In this document: positions 42,401-50,955 of the stretch, one piece after another
How positions within the stretch are numbered: position 1 is the stretch's first letter
Layout: every line of letters begins with the position of its first letter
Source: Glycomyces algeriensis
GTDB lineage: Bacteria; Actinomycetota; Actinomycetes; Mycobacteriales; Micromonosporaceae
Direction of reading: 5' to 3'
DNA: 57,290 nucleotides
Assembly: GCF_027622855.1 (NCBI RefSeq)
Contig: NZ_JAPZVR010000024.1
Location: forward strand, 1-57,290
Notes under the pieces: model-generated
The model's input: only the letters and a program-made list of their open reading frames with translations
Told to the model about the DNA's origin: nothing
The model's database searches: none
Program-made: the position numbers and the translations under genes

Positions 42401-43528
42401 TCAGGCCAGTTCCAGCAGCCGCTCGTCGGCGCCCGGGGCCGCCACGAGCTGGAGGCCGACCGGGAGGCCGTCGACCATCCCTGCCGGGACGGCCAGGCCC
42501 GGTGCGCCCGAAAGCCCTGCGATGCACGTCAACCGCACGATCGCCTCGCGGTTCGGCGAGCCGCCGATCGCGAACGCCGGCCCCGGCGCGGCCGGGATCG
42601 CCAGCGCCGTGCCCTGCGGCAGCCGGTCCCGGACCAGCGCCGTCACGCCGCTGCGGACGCGCTGCGCCGCATCGGTGTCCGCACTGTCGAACTTCGCCGC
42701 GTTCGCGAACCGCATCGCCACGCCCGGCCCGAACACCGGGTCGTTCGCCTCGATCCACTCGCCGTGCGTCTGCCACGCCTCCCAGGCCTGCAAGGTCGCA
42801 TAGGCGACCCGCGCCGTCTCCAGCGGCGCCGCGTCCGCGCTCTCGGGGAACAGCGGCGCGTGGTCGATCGCGAGCCCGAGCTCCTCGACCTTCGGCATCA
42901 CCGCCGCGCGGGTCGCCTCCGGGATCTCCGCCCAGATGTCCTGCGGCACCAGCAGCCTGGTGATCGGCCCGGCCTCCGGCGTTCCTTCGAGGAGCACGCC
43001 CATCGCGAGGCGCAGCGTCGCCGCGTCCCGCGTGAGCACCCCGGCCGTGTCGAACGACGGCGCCAGCGGCACCGCGCCCTCCAGGCTCACCCGCCCGTGG
43101 GTGGGCCGCAGCCCGAACAGGCCGCAGTAGGACGCCGGGACGCGGATCGAGCCGCCCGTGTCCGTCCCGAGCCCGATGTCCGCGCGCCCCAAGGCGACCG
43201 CCGACGCCGACCCCGAGGACGACCCGCCCGGCACCCGGCCCGGTGCGGCCGGGTTGTCCGGTGTCCCATAGTGCGCGTTGGTGCCGTTGAGGCTCCACGC
43301 GAGTTCATCGGTGATCGTCTTGCCGACGACCGTCGCGCCCGCCTCGCGCAGCAGCGCGACGGCCTTCGCGTCCGCGTCCGGCACCTCGTGGGTCTCGAGC
43401 CAGCGCGGGTTCCCCGCACCGGTCGGGACGCCGGCGAGGTCGAACAGGTCCTTCACCGCGAGGCGCAGGCCCGCTAGCGGCCCTTCGCGTTCGGCGTCCG
43501 CAATGGTCCTGATGAACGGGTCAGTCAA
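42401..43528 (-). CDS. amidase-signature family hydrolase
   Basis: 375 residues. The Ser-cisSer-Lys triad is present: Lys in LAVKDLFDLAG, cis-Ser in GRVPGGSSSGSASAV and the nucleophile Ser in GLGTDTGGSIRVPAS. Hydrolyses an amide to acid and ammonia. It is short compared with GatA-type enzymes and resembles stand-alone amidases or allophanate/biuret-type hydrolases. It probably starts at TTG 43528, overlapping the end of the formamidase gene by eight bases, so it is co-translated with it. Part of the GntR-controlled amide cluster. Confidence 0.87.
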   Translation of the reverse strand: MTDPFIRTIADAEREGPLAGLRLAVKDLFDLAGVPTGAGNPRWLETHEVPDADAKAVALLREAGATVVGKTITDELAWSLNGTNAHYGTPDNPAAPGRVPGGSSSGSASAVALGRADIGLGTDTGGSIRVPASYCGLFGLRPTHGRVSLEGAVPLAPSFDTAGVLTRDAATLRLAMGVLLEGTPEAGPITRLLVPQDIWAEIPEATRAAVMPKVEELGLAIDHAPLFPESADAAPLETARVAYATLQAWEAWQTHGEWIEANDPVFGPGVAMRFANAAKFDSADTDAAQRVRSGVTALVRDRLPQGTALAIPAAPGPAFAIGGSPNREAIVRLTCIAGLSGAPGLAVPAGMVDGLPVGLQLVAAPGADERLLELA

Positions 43529-44570
43529 GGTCCAGCTCCTTCGGCAGTGTGCAGTGGACGCCCTTCACGAGGTCGACCACCTGCGAGATCCGCAGGTCGA
43601 CAGCGGCGCTCAAGTAGGCGAGGGCCACGGGCCCGGGCAGGCCGTGGCGCTCCCGCAGGAACGCCAGCGCGCTGCGAGTGGCCTTGCGGGCCGCCTCGTC
43701 CAGGTCCTCGTCGAGCCCGGTCGTGATCCAGTGTTCCGCAGTCTCGGCGAACGGGCCGCCGAGGGCCGCTGCGAGCCGCCGCGTCGGCGCATCCGAGTGC
43801 ACCGTGAGCCGCAACGTCGCCCGCAGCGGCGCCTCGAACGCGGTGAGCGCGACCTCGCCGTCCCCTTGGGAGAAATGCGGATCGCCCGTGTAGAACGACG
43901 CGCCCGGCACCGCGACCGGCAGGTACAGCTTCGCCCCCGCGCCGAGCAGCCGGATGTCGAGGTTCCCGCCGTGCGCGCCCGGCGGCACGGAGTGGACGGG
44001 CGCTTCGGTGGCGGGCGCGGTGCCCATGATCCCGAGGAACGGCGCGAGGCCGAACCGCAGCGACCGGCCGTCGCCCACCGGCATCACACCCCGCCCATGT
44101 TCGTCCACAGTGGTGACGACGCTGACGTTCGACTCGCCGAGCGGATACTCCCCGGCGAGCACCCCGCGCCCGTGCCGGTTGCTCACCACCCCGTACGGCG
44201 CACGCCGCTCCAGTTGCAGCACTTCGACTTCCAGCACATCGCCCGGTTCGGCACCCTCGACGTGGATCGGACCGGTGACGATGTGCGGGCCCGCGTCCGG
44301 CTTCCGCTCGCAGTCGCGGGCGATCTCGGCCGCGTCCTCGAGGACCGCGCCGATCCCGTGCGCGGCGAAGAACGCCGCCGGGTCGCCGCCCTGGTCCTCG
44401 AGCAGGCCTTCATGGCTGACCGTGTCGACGACGACGGCGTCGCCCGAGGCCACGCGCAGGACCGGCGCGCTCGCCGCGTTCGGCAGCAGGCCCCACCCGA
44501 TCGTCTCGGGCCGGGAGGGGAGGTACGCGTGGGCGCGGTCGTTCGCGCCGAGCGGCTGGAGGAGCGTCAT
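43521..44570 (-). CDS. fmdA: acetamidase/formamidase
   Basis: 349 residues of the FmdA_AmdA family. Hydrolyses formamide or short aliphatic amides to ammonia and acid. Typical features: PVLRVASGDAVVVDTVSHEG, TGPIHVEGAEPGDVLEVEVL and the GGNLDIR motif with the metal/active-site region (VHSVPPGAHGGNLDIRLLGA). ATG 44570 is used, but no ribosome-binding site is evident. The gene is divergent from the GntR regulator, with a TGTATACGA box in the shared control region. Confidence 0.9.
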   Translation of the reverse strand: MTLLQPLGANDRAHAYLPSRPETIGWGLLPNAASAPVLRVASGDAVVVDTVSHEGLLEDQGGDPAAFFAAHGIGAVLEDAAEIARDCERKPDAGPHIVTGPIHVEGAEPGDVLEVEVLQLERRAPYGVVSNRHGRGVLAGEYPLGESNVSVVTTVDEHGRGVMPVGDGRSLRFGLAPFLGIMGTAPATEAPVHSVPPGAHGGNLDIRLLGAGAKLYLPVAVPGASFYTGDPHFSQGDGEVALTAFEAPLRATLRLTVHSDAPTRRLAAALGGPFAETAEHWITTGLDEDLDEAARKATRSALAFLRERHGLPGPVALAYLSAAVDLRISQVVDLVKGVHCTLPKELDLD

Positions 44571-44600
44571 GAGGAGGCACCGCGTTCCGGGGGCGAGGGA

Positions 44601-44611
44601 CTGTATACGAC
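44601..44611. promoter_or_regulatory. GntR box 1 (fmdA/gntR divergent region)
   Basis: CTGTATACGAC between the fmdA and gntR starts. One of five related GTATAC-centred boxes between 44.6 and 47.8 kb. Confidence 0.65.
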
Positions 44612-44642
44612 AATGGTGGCCTGATCGTAGTGGAGGCTTCTC

Positions 44643-45341
44643 ATGGCAGGCGACCGGGCATCTGGCAAGGCGCCGCGGCGCTCCCCGCAGGAAGCGGTGC
44701 GGGCGGTCCGCGACGACATCATCCGAGGCGTGTTCGCGCCGGGCGAGCGCCTGACCGAGGAGGCGCTGGCGGGCCGGTACGGGGTCTCGCGGGTGCCGGT
44801 GCGGGAGGCGCTGCGGGTGCTGGAGGCGGAGGGGTTCGTCGAGGCCAAGCCGTATGTGGGCGTGTTCGTGCGCGAGTTGAGCGAGTCCGAGGCCGAGGAC
44901 CTGCTGGAGCTGCGCTCGGTGGTCGAGCCGATGTGCGCGGCGCGGGCGGCGGTGCAGCGCACGCCGGAGCAGCTGGGGCGCTTGAAGGAGCTGCTGAACA
45001 TGGGGTGGGACGCGGTGCAGGACGGGCGGCTCGGTGAGCTGCCGCGCCTGAACTCGCGGTTTCACGAGGTCATCGCGGAGGCCTCGGGGTCCGAGGTGCT
45101 GGGGCAGATGATCCGGCAGATCAGCCAGAAGATCGCCTGGGTGTACGCGGTGGAGCTGCCGCGGCGGGCCGAGGACTCCTGGACCGAGCACGAGGGGATC
45201 GTGGCGGCGATCGGAGCAGGTGACGCCGACCGTGCGTCGGCCCTCCTCGCCGAGCACATCGCCCATGCCACGCACGCCTACCGGCGGCGCGAGCGCCAGG
45301 CCGAGCGGGCCCCGGAGGACCCGGCTCCGACCGCCGCCTGA
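44643..45341 (+). CDS. GntR-family regulator, FadR/FCD type
   Basis: 232 residues. The winged helix-turn-helix (IIRGVFAPGERLTEEALAGR; VSRVPVREALRVLEAEGFVE) is followed by an all-helical FCD ligand domain with metal-binding His residues (NSRFHEVIAEASG; AEHIAHATHAY) and the D/E..LR motif. FCD regulators bind small acids or related ligands and palindromes of the TNGTNNACNA kind; the TGTATACGA boxes in this cluster fit. GTGGAGG precedes ATG 44643. Inferred repressor of the fmdA, permease and ABC operons. Confidence 0.9.
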   Translation: MAGDRASGKAPRRSPQEAVRAVRDDIIRGVFAPGERLTEEALAGRYGVSRVPVREALRVLEAEGFVEAKPYVGVFVRELSESEAEDLLELRSVVEPMCAARAAVQRTPEQLGRLKELLNMGWDAVQDGRLGELPRLNSRFHEVIAEASGSEVLGQMIRQISQKIAWVYAVELPRRAEDSWTEHEGIVAAIGAGDADRASALLAEHIAHATHAYRRRERQAERAPEDPAPTAA

Positions 45342-45364
45342 CCGGCCGCCTTTCAGCGACCCGC

Positions 45365-45501
45365 GGGTCGACCCGCTGCCGGTTCCGGGCGCGGACCGCC
45401 TTCCACCCGAGGTCATTCCGCATGTGCGGCCGACTCGTCGCCGCCTCCCGCGGGGTCGACCCGTCGCCGCTCCCGCGCGGCCGACTCGCCACTCCTTCGG
45501 G
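45365..45501 (+). repeat. degenerate 25-26 base tandem repeats after gntR
   Basis: At least three adjoining copies (about 45428-45452, 45453-45477, 45478-45501), each beginning GG(C/T)CGAC(T/C)CG, and a more distant one from 45365. They lie between the gntR stop and the intrinsic terminator, outside any convincing gene. Confidence 0.45.
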
Positions 45502-45508
45502 TGACATG

Positions 45509-45530
45509 ACCGCCGCTCCGGGCGGTTTTT
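45509..45530 (+). terminator. intrinsic terminator after gntR
   Basis: ACCGCC-N6-GGCGGT followed by a run of five T. The only classical U-tract terminator noted in the window. Confidence 0.7.
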
Positions 45531-45669
45531 GTCGTACCCGGGCGGGAGGATCGGCGCTACAGTCTTTCCCCCTCTAGTGGTGGGTGGGGGCTGTGGACGG
45601 CTGTACGGCGGGACGCCGAAACCGCCTCCAGCGGCCCTCGAAAGCGCCCTCGAACGCCGCTCGCGAATC

Positions 45670-45681
45670 GTTGTATACGAT
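45670..45681 (+). promoter_or_regulatory. GntR box 2 upstream of the TauE/SafE-type gene
   Basis: TTGTATACGAT centred 33 bases before ATG 45710. Confidence 0.65.
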
Positions 45682-45709
45682 TGGGTCCGCCGCCTCCCGG
45701 AAGGACCCC

Positions 45710-46453
45710 ATGGACCCCGCGCATATCGCCCTGCTGCTCGCCGCCGGTTTCGGCGCGGGCGTCTGCAACGCCATCGCCGGAGGCGGGAGCCTCCTGTCGT
45801 TCCCCGCGCTGCTCGCCATGGGCCTGCCGCCCGTCTCCGCCACCGTCACGAACGCCGTCGCGGTCTGGCCCGGCTACCTCGGCGGGGCCGCCGCGCTCCG
45901 CTCGCGCCTCGCCGACTTCCGCCCGCTCGTGCCGCGCCTGGTCCTCACCGGCGCGCTCGGCGCGGTCTGCGGGGTGGTCGCCCTGCTCGCCGCCCCGCCC
46001 GAGGTCTTCACCGCGCTCGTCCCGTACCTCGTGCTCGCCGCGACCGCGCTCTTCGCTTTCCAGCCGCTCATCACCAAGCGCCTCGCCGCCCGCGACCGCG
46101 ACTCCTCGGCCCTCCTCTACGCCGGGGTCTTCCTCGGCGGCGTCTACGGCGCGTACTTCAACGGCGGCATGGGCATCGTGCTCCTCACCGCCCTCGCGCT
46201 CGGCGTCAACGCCGCTATCAACCGCCTCAACGGCCTGAAGAGCCTGCTCACCCTCACCGTCTCCACCACCGCCATGGTCGCGGTCGCCCTTTTCGGCCCC
46301 GTCGACTGGCTCACGGTCCTCGTCCTCGCGCCCGCCTGCCTCCTCGGCGGCGCGACCGGGGCCAAGCTCGCGGACAAGCTGCGCCCCATCGCCTTCCGCG
46401 TCCTCGTCATCGCCTTCGGCACCGCCGCCGGCGGCGCCATGCTCCTGACCTGA
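45710..46453 (+). CDS. TSUP (TauE/SafE) family permease
   Basis: 247 residues, about eight transmembrane segments. The family motif is duplicated: GFGAGVCNAIAGGGSLLSFP near the N-terminus and a related GVFLGGVYGAYFNGGMG in the middle. TSUP proteins move sulfite, sulfonates or small organic anions. AAGGA precedes the ATG. It is followed after 20 bases by an amidohydrolase gene, so here it may export or import a product of amide or heterocycle breakdown. Substrate not determinable. Confidence 0.87.
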   Translation: MDPAHIALLLAAGFGAGVCNAIAGGGSLLSFPALLAMGLPPVSATVTNAVAVWPGYLGGAAALRSRLADFRPLVPRLVLTGALGAVCGVVALLAAPPEVFTALVPYLVLAATALFAFQPLITKRLAARDRDSSALLYAGVFLGGVYGAYFNGGMGIVLLTALALGVNAAINRLNGLKSLLTLTVSTTAMVAVALFGPVDWLTVLVLAPACLLGGATGAKLADKLRPIAFRVLVIAFGTAAGGAMLLT

Positions 46454-46473
46454 TCCTCCCGAAAGGACCGGCC

Positions 46474-47658
46474 ATGACCGACCTCCTCCTCCGCAACGCC
46501 CGCCCCTGGACCCCCGGCGCACCCCTCGAGACCACCGACCTCGCCGTCACCGACGGCCGCTTCACCACCCCCGGGGACGAAGCCGCGCAGGTCATCGACC
46601 TCGACGGCGCGATCGTCCTCCCCGGCTTCGTCGACGCCCACTGCCACCTCGACAAGACCATGTTCGGCGGCCCGTGGACCCCCAATACCGGCGGCCGCAC
46701 CCTTGAAGGCCGCATCCGCAACGGCGAGGGCCGCCGTGCCGAACTCGGACTCCCGAACCCCGATTACGCCGCGAACCTCTTGTCCGTCATGGCCTCCCAC
46801 GGCACCACCCACGTGCGCAGCCACATCGACATCGACCCCGAGGTCGGCCTCGCCGGCGTCGAAGCCGTCCGCGAAGCCGCCGCCCGCCTCGCCGGGAAGG
46901 TGGACGTCGAGCTCGTCGCCTTCCCCCAGGGCGGCCTCCTCACCCGGCCCGGCGTCGCCGAGCTTCTGGACGCGGCCCTGAAGGGCGGCGTCGAAGTCAT
47001 CGGCGGCCTCGACCCCGCCGGGTTCGACCGCGACCCCGCCGGCCAGCTCGACCTCGTCTTCGACCTCGCCGAACGCCACGGCGCGAAGATCGACGTCCAC
47101 CTTCACGACCAGGGCCTGCTCGGCGCCTGGGAGTACGAGCTGATCATCGAGCGCACCAGACTGCGGGGACTCGCCGGGCGCGTGACCATCAGCCACGCCT
47201 ACGCCATGGGCGGCCTCGAGCCGGACCACCAGCGCCGCATCGCCGAAGCCCTCGCCGAGGCCGGCGTCGCCATGATCACCTGCGCCGTGGGCGGCGCCCC
47301 CGTGATCCCGGTGCGGCTCATGGACGAGGCCGGCGCGGAGCTCGGCATCGGCAACGACGGCATCCGCGACCTCTGGACGCCTTACGGCGACGGCGACCTC
47401 CTCCGCAAGATCAACCAGGTGGCCTTCCGGGACCGCCTCGTCGCCGACTCGGAGATCGAACTCGCGCTCGCGGCCGGAACCCACGGCGGCGCAAGGATTC
47501 TCGGCCTCGAAGACTACGGGCTCGGGATTGGATGCAAGGCCGATCTCGTGGCCGTCGACGCCGCTGCGCCGGCCGAAGCCGTGGTCAGCGTCCCGCAGCG
47601 GAAGCTCGTCGTCAAGGGCGGCAAGGTCGTCGCGCACAACGCCACGCCCGCAACATGA
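46474..47658 (+). CDS. cytosine deaminase-type amidohydrolase (copy 1)
   Basis: 394 residues of the metal-dependent amidohydrolase superfamily. H56-x-H58 (FVDAHCHLDKT) and HLHDQG supply metal ligands, SHAYAM another His, and NDGIRDLWTPYG corresponds to the HDDxxDPWxPxG segment of cytosine deaminase, keeping one Asp. Related enzymes deaminate or hydrolyse pyrimidines, ammelides or other cyclic amidines. GAAAGGA precedes ATG 46474. Co-transcribed with the TSUP permease under a GntR box. Confidence 0.87.
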   Translation: MTDLLLRNARPWTPGAPLETTDLAVTDGRFTTPGDEAAQVIDLDGAIVLPGFVDAHCHLDKTMFGGPWTPNTGGRTLEGRIRNGEGRRAELGLPNPDYAANLLSVMASHGTTHVRSHIDIDPEVGLAGVEAVREAAARLAGKVDVELVAFPQGGLLTRPGVAELLDAALKGGVEVIGGLDPAGFDRDPAGQLDLVFDLAERHGAKIDVHLHDQGLLGAWEYELIIERTRLRGLAGRVTISHAYAMGGLEPDHQRRIAEALAEAGVAMITCAVGGAPVIPVRLMDEAGAELGIGNDGIRDLWTPYGDGDLLRKINQVAFRDRLVADSEIELALAAGTHGGARILGLEDYGLGIGCKADLVAVDAAAPAEAVVSVPQRKLVVKGGKVVAHNATPAT

Positions 47659-47668
47659 TTGTATACGA
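47659..47668 (+). promoter_or_regulatory. GntR box 3 (ABC operon control region)
   Basis: TTGTATACGA immediately after the amidohydrolase stop codon. Confidence 0.65.
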
Positions 47669-47704
47669 AATACTCTCGTAATCGATCGGACCGCGGGCCG
47701 CAAT

Positions 47705-47712
47705 GGTATACC
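47705..47712. promoter_or_regulatory. GntR box 4 (variant)
   Basis: GGTATACC, a perfect 8-bp palindrome with the GTATAC core, between boxes 3 and 5. Confidence 0.45.
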
Positions 47713-47769
47713 TATAAAACTGAGCCATGAACTCACGGCTCAACCTCAGTTCCAGGCTCGGGCCGGGTC

Positions 47770-47780
47770 ATGTATACGAC
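47770..47780 (+). promoter_or_regulatory. GntR box 5 upstream of the ABC ATPase gene
   Basis: ATGTATACGAC, ending 17 bases before ATG 47798. Three boxes in 120 bases suggest cooperative binding. Confidence 0.6.
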
Positions 47781-47797
47781 TGCCAGCGGTGGTCGCG

Positions 47798-48550
47798 ATG
47801 AGCATCGACCCGGCCCTCGCCTTCAACGGCGTCTCCCTGACCTTCGCGAACGGGACCCGTGCGCTCGACGAAGTGGACCTCGAGATCCGCCCCGGCGAGT
47901 TCGTCTCCCTGGTCGGACCCTCCGGCTGCGGCAAGTCGACGATGCTCCGCCTGGCGGCCGGATTCGAGACGGCCACGAGCGGCACCGTCGACCTCGCCAG
48001 CGACCACCTCGGGTACGTCTTCCAGGAGGCCAGCCTCCTGCCCTGGCGCACCGTCGCCCGCAACGTCGAGCTCCCCGCCGAACTCGCCGGAGTGCCGAAA
48101 GCCGAACGGCGCGAACGCGCCCGCGACGCCATCGAACGCGTCGGCCTCGCCGGGTTCGAGCACCACCGCCCCGCCCAGCTCTCCGGCGGCATGCGCATGC
48201 GCGCCTCCATCGCCCGCGCCCTCACCCTCCGCCCCGAGGTGTTCCTCTTCGACGAGCCCTTCGGCGCGCTCGACGAGATCACCCGCCAGCGCCTCAACGA
48301 GGAGGTCGGCAACCTCTTCGTCCGCGACGGGTTCGCGGGCGTCTTCGTCACCCACTCCGTTCCCGAGTCGGTGTTCATGTCCACCCGCGTGGTCGTCCTC
48401 AACGGCCAGCCCGGCAAGGTCGCCGCCGACATCCCCGTCCCGTTCGCGTACCCGCGCGACCCGGAGCTGCGCTACACCGCCGAGTTCGCCGAACTCGCCT
48501 CCGAGGTCTCGGCGGCCCTGCGCGGCGCGAAGCAGGAGGCCCGCGCATGA
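47798..48550 (+). CDS. ABC importer ATP-binding protein (nitrate/sulfonate/taurine type)
   Basis: 250 residues. Walker A GPSGCGKSTMLRLAAG, Q-loop YVFQEASLLPWRTV, signature LSGGMRMRASIARAL, Walker B EVFLFDEPFGALDE and H-loop VTHSVPES are all present. The closest style is the SsuB/TauB/ThiZ group. First gene of a four-gene operon with permease, binding protein and a second amidohydrolase. The stop overlaps the permease start as ATGA. Controlled by the upstream GntR boxes. Confidence 0.93.
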   Translation: MSIDPALAFNGVSLTFANGTRALDEVDLEIRPGEFVSLVGPSGCGKSTMLRLAAGFETATSGTVDLASDHLGYVFQEASLLPWRTVARNVELPAELAGVPKAERRERARDAIERVGLAGFEHHRPAQLSGGMRMRASIARALTLRPEVFLFDEPFGALDEITRQRLNEEVGNLFVRDGFAGVFVTHSVPESVFMSTRVVVLNGQPGKVAADIPVPFAYPRDPELRYTAEFAELASEVSAALRGAKQEARA

Positions 48551-49395
48551 CCGCCACCCTCGAAGCCGTGCAAGCCCCTGCCGCGCAGGCGAAAACGCCG
48601 AAGCGCCCGCTCTGGCCGTTCAAGACCGCCCCCGTCCGGGTCTTCGCGCCCGTCGTCGTCTTCGTCCTCGTGATCGCCGCCTGGGCCGCCTCGAGCCACC
48701 TCCTCATCCCCGAGGCGTCCCGCTTCCTCCTGCCCTCGCCCGAAGAGGTCCTCGCCGAAGGCCTGCTCGACGCGGTGGCGCGCACCGAGATCCTGACGGC
48801 CCTCTGGTCCACGGTCCAGGTCGCGCTCGTCGGCCTGGCCCTCGCGATCGTCCTCGGCGTGCTGTTCGCGGTCGTGATGAGCCAGACCCGCTGGGCCGAG
48901 TACTCCCTGTACCCGTACGCGGTGGTGCTGCAGACGATCCCGATCCTCGCGGTCGTCCCGCTGTTTGGGTTCTGGTTCGGGTACGAGTTCGGCTCCCGCG
49001 TGATCGTCTGCGTCATGGTGGCGCTGTTCCCGGTCATCACGAACACCCTCTTCGGCCTCAAATCGGTGAGCAGCGCCGAGCACGACCTGTTCACCCTCCA
49101 CGGCGCGAGCCGCTTCCAGCGCCTGTGGAAGCTGCAGCTGCCCGCCGCGCTCCCGGCCATGATCTCCGGGTTCAAGATCTCCGGCGGCCAGGCCATCATC
49201 GGCTCCATCGTCGCGGACTTCTTCTTCCGCCAAGGCGTTCCGGGCATCGGCCGCATGATCGACGTCTACCGCCAGCGCCTCGCCACCGAGGAGCTCCTCA
49301 CCGCCCTGCTGCTCTCCTCGCTCGTCGGCCTGGCCCTGTTCTGGTGCTTCGACTTCCTCGCCGGACGCGTGGACCGGCTGCACGGCAAGCGCTGA
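48547..49395 (+). CDS. ABC importer permease
   Basis: 282 residues, six predicted transmembrane segments. The EAA loop, which contacts the ATPase, is visible in HLFTL-like HDLFTLHGASRFQRLWKLQL and the following AALPAMISGFKISGGQAI. It belongs to the SsuC/TauC/ThiX permease family. One gene is present, so the transporter would be a homodimer. Four-base overlap with the ATPase gene. Confidence 0.92.
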   Translation: MTATLEAVQAPAAQAKTPKRPLWPFKTAPVRVFAPVVVFVLVIAAWAASSHLLIPEASRFLLPSPEEVLAEGLLDAVARTEILTALWSTVQVALVGLALAIVLGVLFAVVMSQTRWAEYSLYPYAVVLQTIPILAVVPLFGFWFGYEFGSRVIVCVMVALFPVITNTLFGLKSVSSAEHDLFTLHGASRFQRLWKLQLPAALPAMISGFKISGGQAIIGSIVADFFFRQGVPGIGRMIDVYRQRLATEELLTALLLSSLVGLALFWCFDFLAGRVDRLHGKR

Positions 49396-49474
49396 GCGAC
49401 CCACCCGCTGCGCGCCCTCCCATCGCCGCGAGCGCGCCCCTCACCGACCCCCCATCGACCCTTTTGGAGTTCCC

Positions 49475-50602
49475 ATGAACCGCCGCATCACCGCCGCAGC
49501 CGCGGTCGCGACTGGCGCGAGCCTCCTCGCCGCGTGCACCGCGACCACCTCCGCGACTCCCGAACCCACCGGCGAAGGGCCGCTCGCGGACATCTGCCCG
49601 TCCACTGTGGTGATCCAGACGGACTGGTTCGCCACCCCCGAGCGCGCCGCGGCGTTCCAGCTCGTCGGCCCCGACGGCACTGTGGACGCCGCGAAGGGCG
49701 CCTACGTCGGGCCGCTCGGCGACACCGGCGTCAATGTCGAAGTGAGCCTTGGCGGTCCCTTCCTCGGCGGCCAGCCGGTCCCGGCGCAGATGTACCAGGA
49801 CACGTCGATCACCCTCGGTTTCGTGCCCACGGACGACGCGGTGCGCGCCAACGCCGAGTTCCCGGTGACGGGCGTGTTCGCCTCGCTCGACATCAACCCG
49901 CAGATCATCATGTTCGACCCGGCGACGTACGACATCGACAGCTGGGACGACGTGCCGGGAACCGGCGCGCCGGTCGTGTACAGCGAGGGCAAGGTCTTCA
50001 TGGACTACCTCGTCGCGAACGGCTATGTCGATGAGTCCCAGGCGGACGCGTCGTTCGACGGCACGCCCGCGCGGTTCGTGGCGGACGGCGGCACCTCGAT
50101 GCAGCAGGGGTACGTCTCGAACGAGCCGTACCGCTGGGAGCACGACGTCGAGGGCTGGATGAAGCCGGCCGACTACCTGCTCGTGCACGAGTCCGGGTAC
50201 GAGATCTACCCGCACGCGTGGTCGGTGCGCTCGGGCGAGCTCGAGGAGCTGAGCCCCTGCCTGGAGGCGCTGGTGCCGATGCTCCAGCAGGCCCAGGTCG
50301 ACTACGTCACCGATCCCGGGCCGGTGAACGAGGCGATCCTTCGCATCGCGGAGACCATTCCGGACGGTCCGCCGATCACGTTGGAGGGCAACACCGACTC
50401 GGTCGCGGTGCAGCTCGAGGAGGGGATCGTGGGCAACGGTCCCGATGCGACGCTAGGGAACTTCGACGAGGAGCGGGTGCAGCGGGTGATCGACTCGGTC
50501 GTGCCGATCTTCGCGGGCTACGGCGAGGAGATCCCGGAGGGCATCACGCCGGCCGACATCATGACGAACGAGTTCATCGACGAGTCGATCGGCCTCCAGT
50601 GA
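49475..50602 (+). CDS. ABC importer substrate-binding lipoprotein (NMT1/THI5-like)
   Basis: 375 residues with a lipoprotein signal: MNRRITAAAAVATGASLLAAC, Cys21 being the lipidated residue. The mature start (VVIQTDWFATPERAAAFQLV) resembles THI5/NMT1-like proteins, which bind pyrimidine precursors or sulfonate-type ligands. The substrate is inferred to be the compound attacked by the amidohydrolases. TTTTGGAG lies before the ATG. GTGA overlap with the next gene. Confidence 0.88.
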   Translation: MNRRITAAAAVATGASLLAACTATTSATPEPTGEGPLADICPSTVVIQTDWFATPERAAAFQLVGPDGTVDAAKGAYVGPLGDTGVNVEVSLGGPFLGGQPVPAQMYQDTSITLGFVPTDDAVRANAEFPVTGVFASLDINPQIIMFDPATYDIDSWDDVPGTGAPVVYSEGKVFMDYLVANGYVDESQADASFDGTPARFVADGGTSMQQGYVSNEPYRWEHDVEGWMKPADYLLVHESGYEIYPHAWSVRSGELEELSPCLEALVPMLQQAQVDYVTDPGPVNEAILRIAETIPDGPPITLEGNTDSVAVQLEEGIVGNGPDATLGNFDEERVQRVIDSVVPIFAGYGEEIPEGITPADIMTNEFIDESIGLQ

Positions 50603-50679
50603 CGCGCCTCGACGCCATCACCGGGGCGAGCCTCCCGGGCGGTCCGGCCGACCTGATCCTCCTTGGGGGACAGGTCGTC

Positions 50680-50955
50680 CGGGCCGCCGCGCCAGGCAGC
50701 GTCGGTCTGAACGCATCCATCGAGAGCCTGGGCGTGCGGACCAGCGGGCCCGGCGCACCCGTCGGGGGCACCGAAGCCCGGGCGGCGGCGCCCGGCAGGG
50801 TCGGCCCGAACGTACCCACCGAGAGCAATGGCGCCCGGGCTGCCGCGCCCGGCGACGATACCGGTCGGCGCGCACCAGTCGGGGGCGTGAACGCCCGGGC
50901 CGTCGCGCCGGGCCGCACCACCGGCCCGGACGCGCCCGTCGGGGATGTCGCGGGC
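50680..50955 (+). repeat. in-frame RAxAPG repeats inside amidohydrolase copy 2
   Basis: Four units of 33, 19, 20 and 20 codons, each starting RAAAPG or RAVAPG and three of them containing APVGG or APVGD. Gly/Pro/Ala-rich and probably disordered. Located between residue 28 and residue 119 of the protein. Confidence 0.7.
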
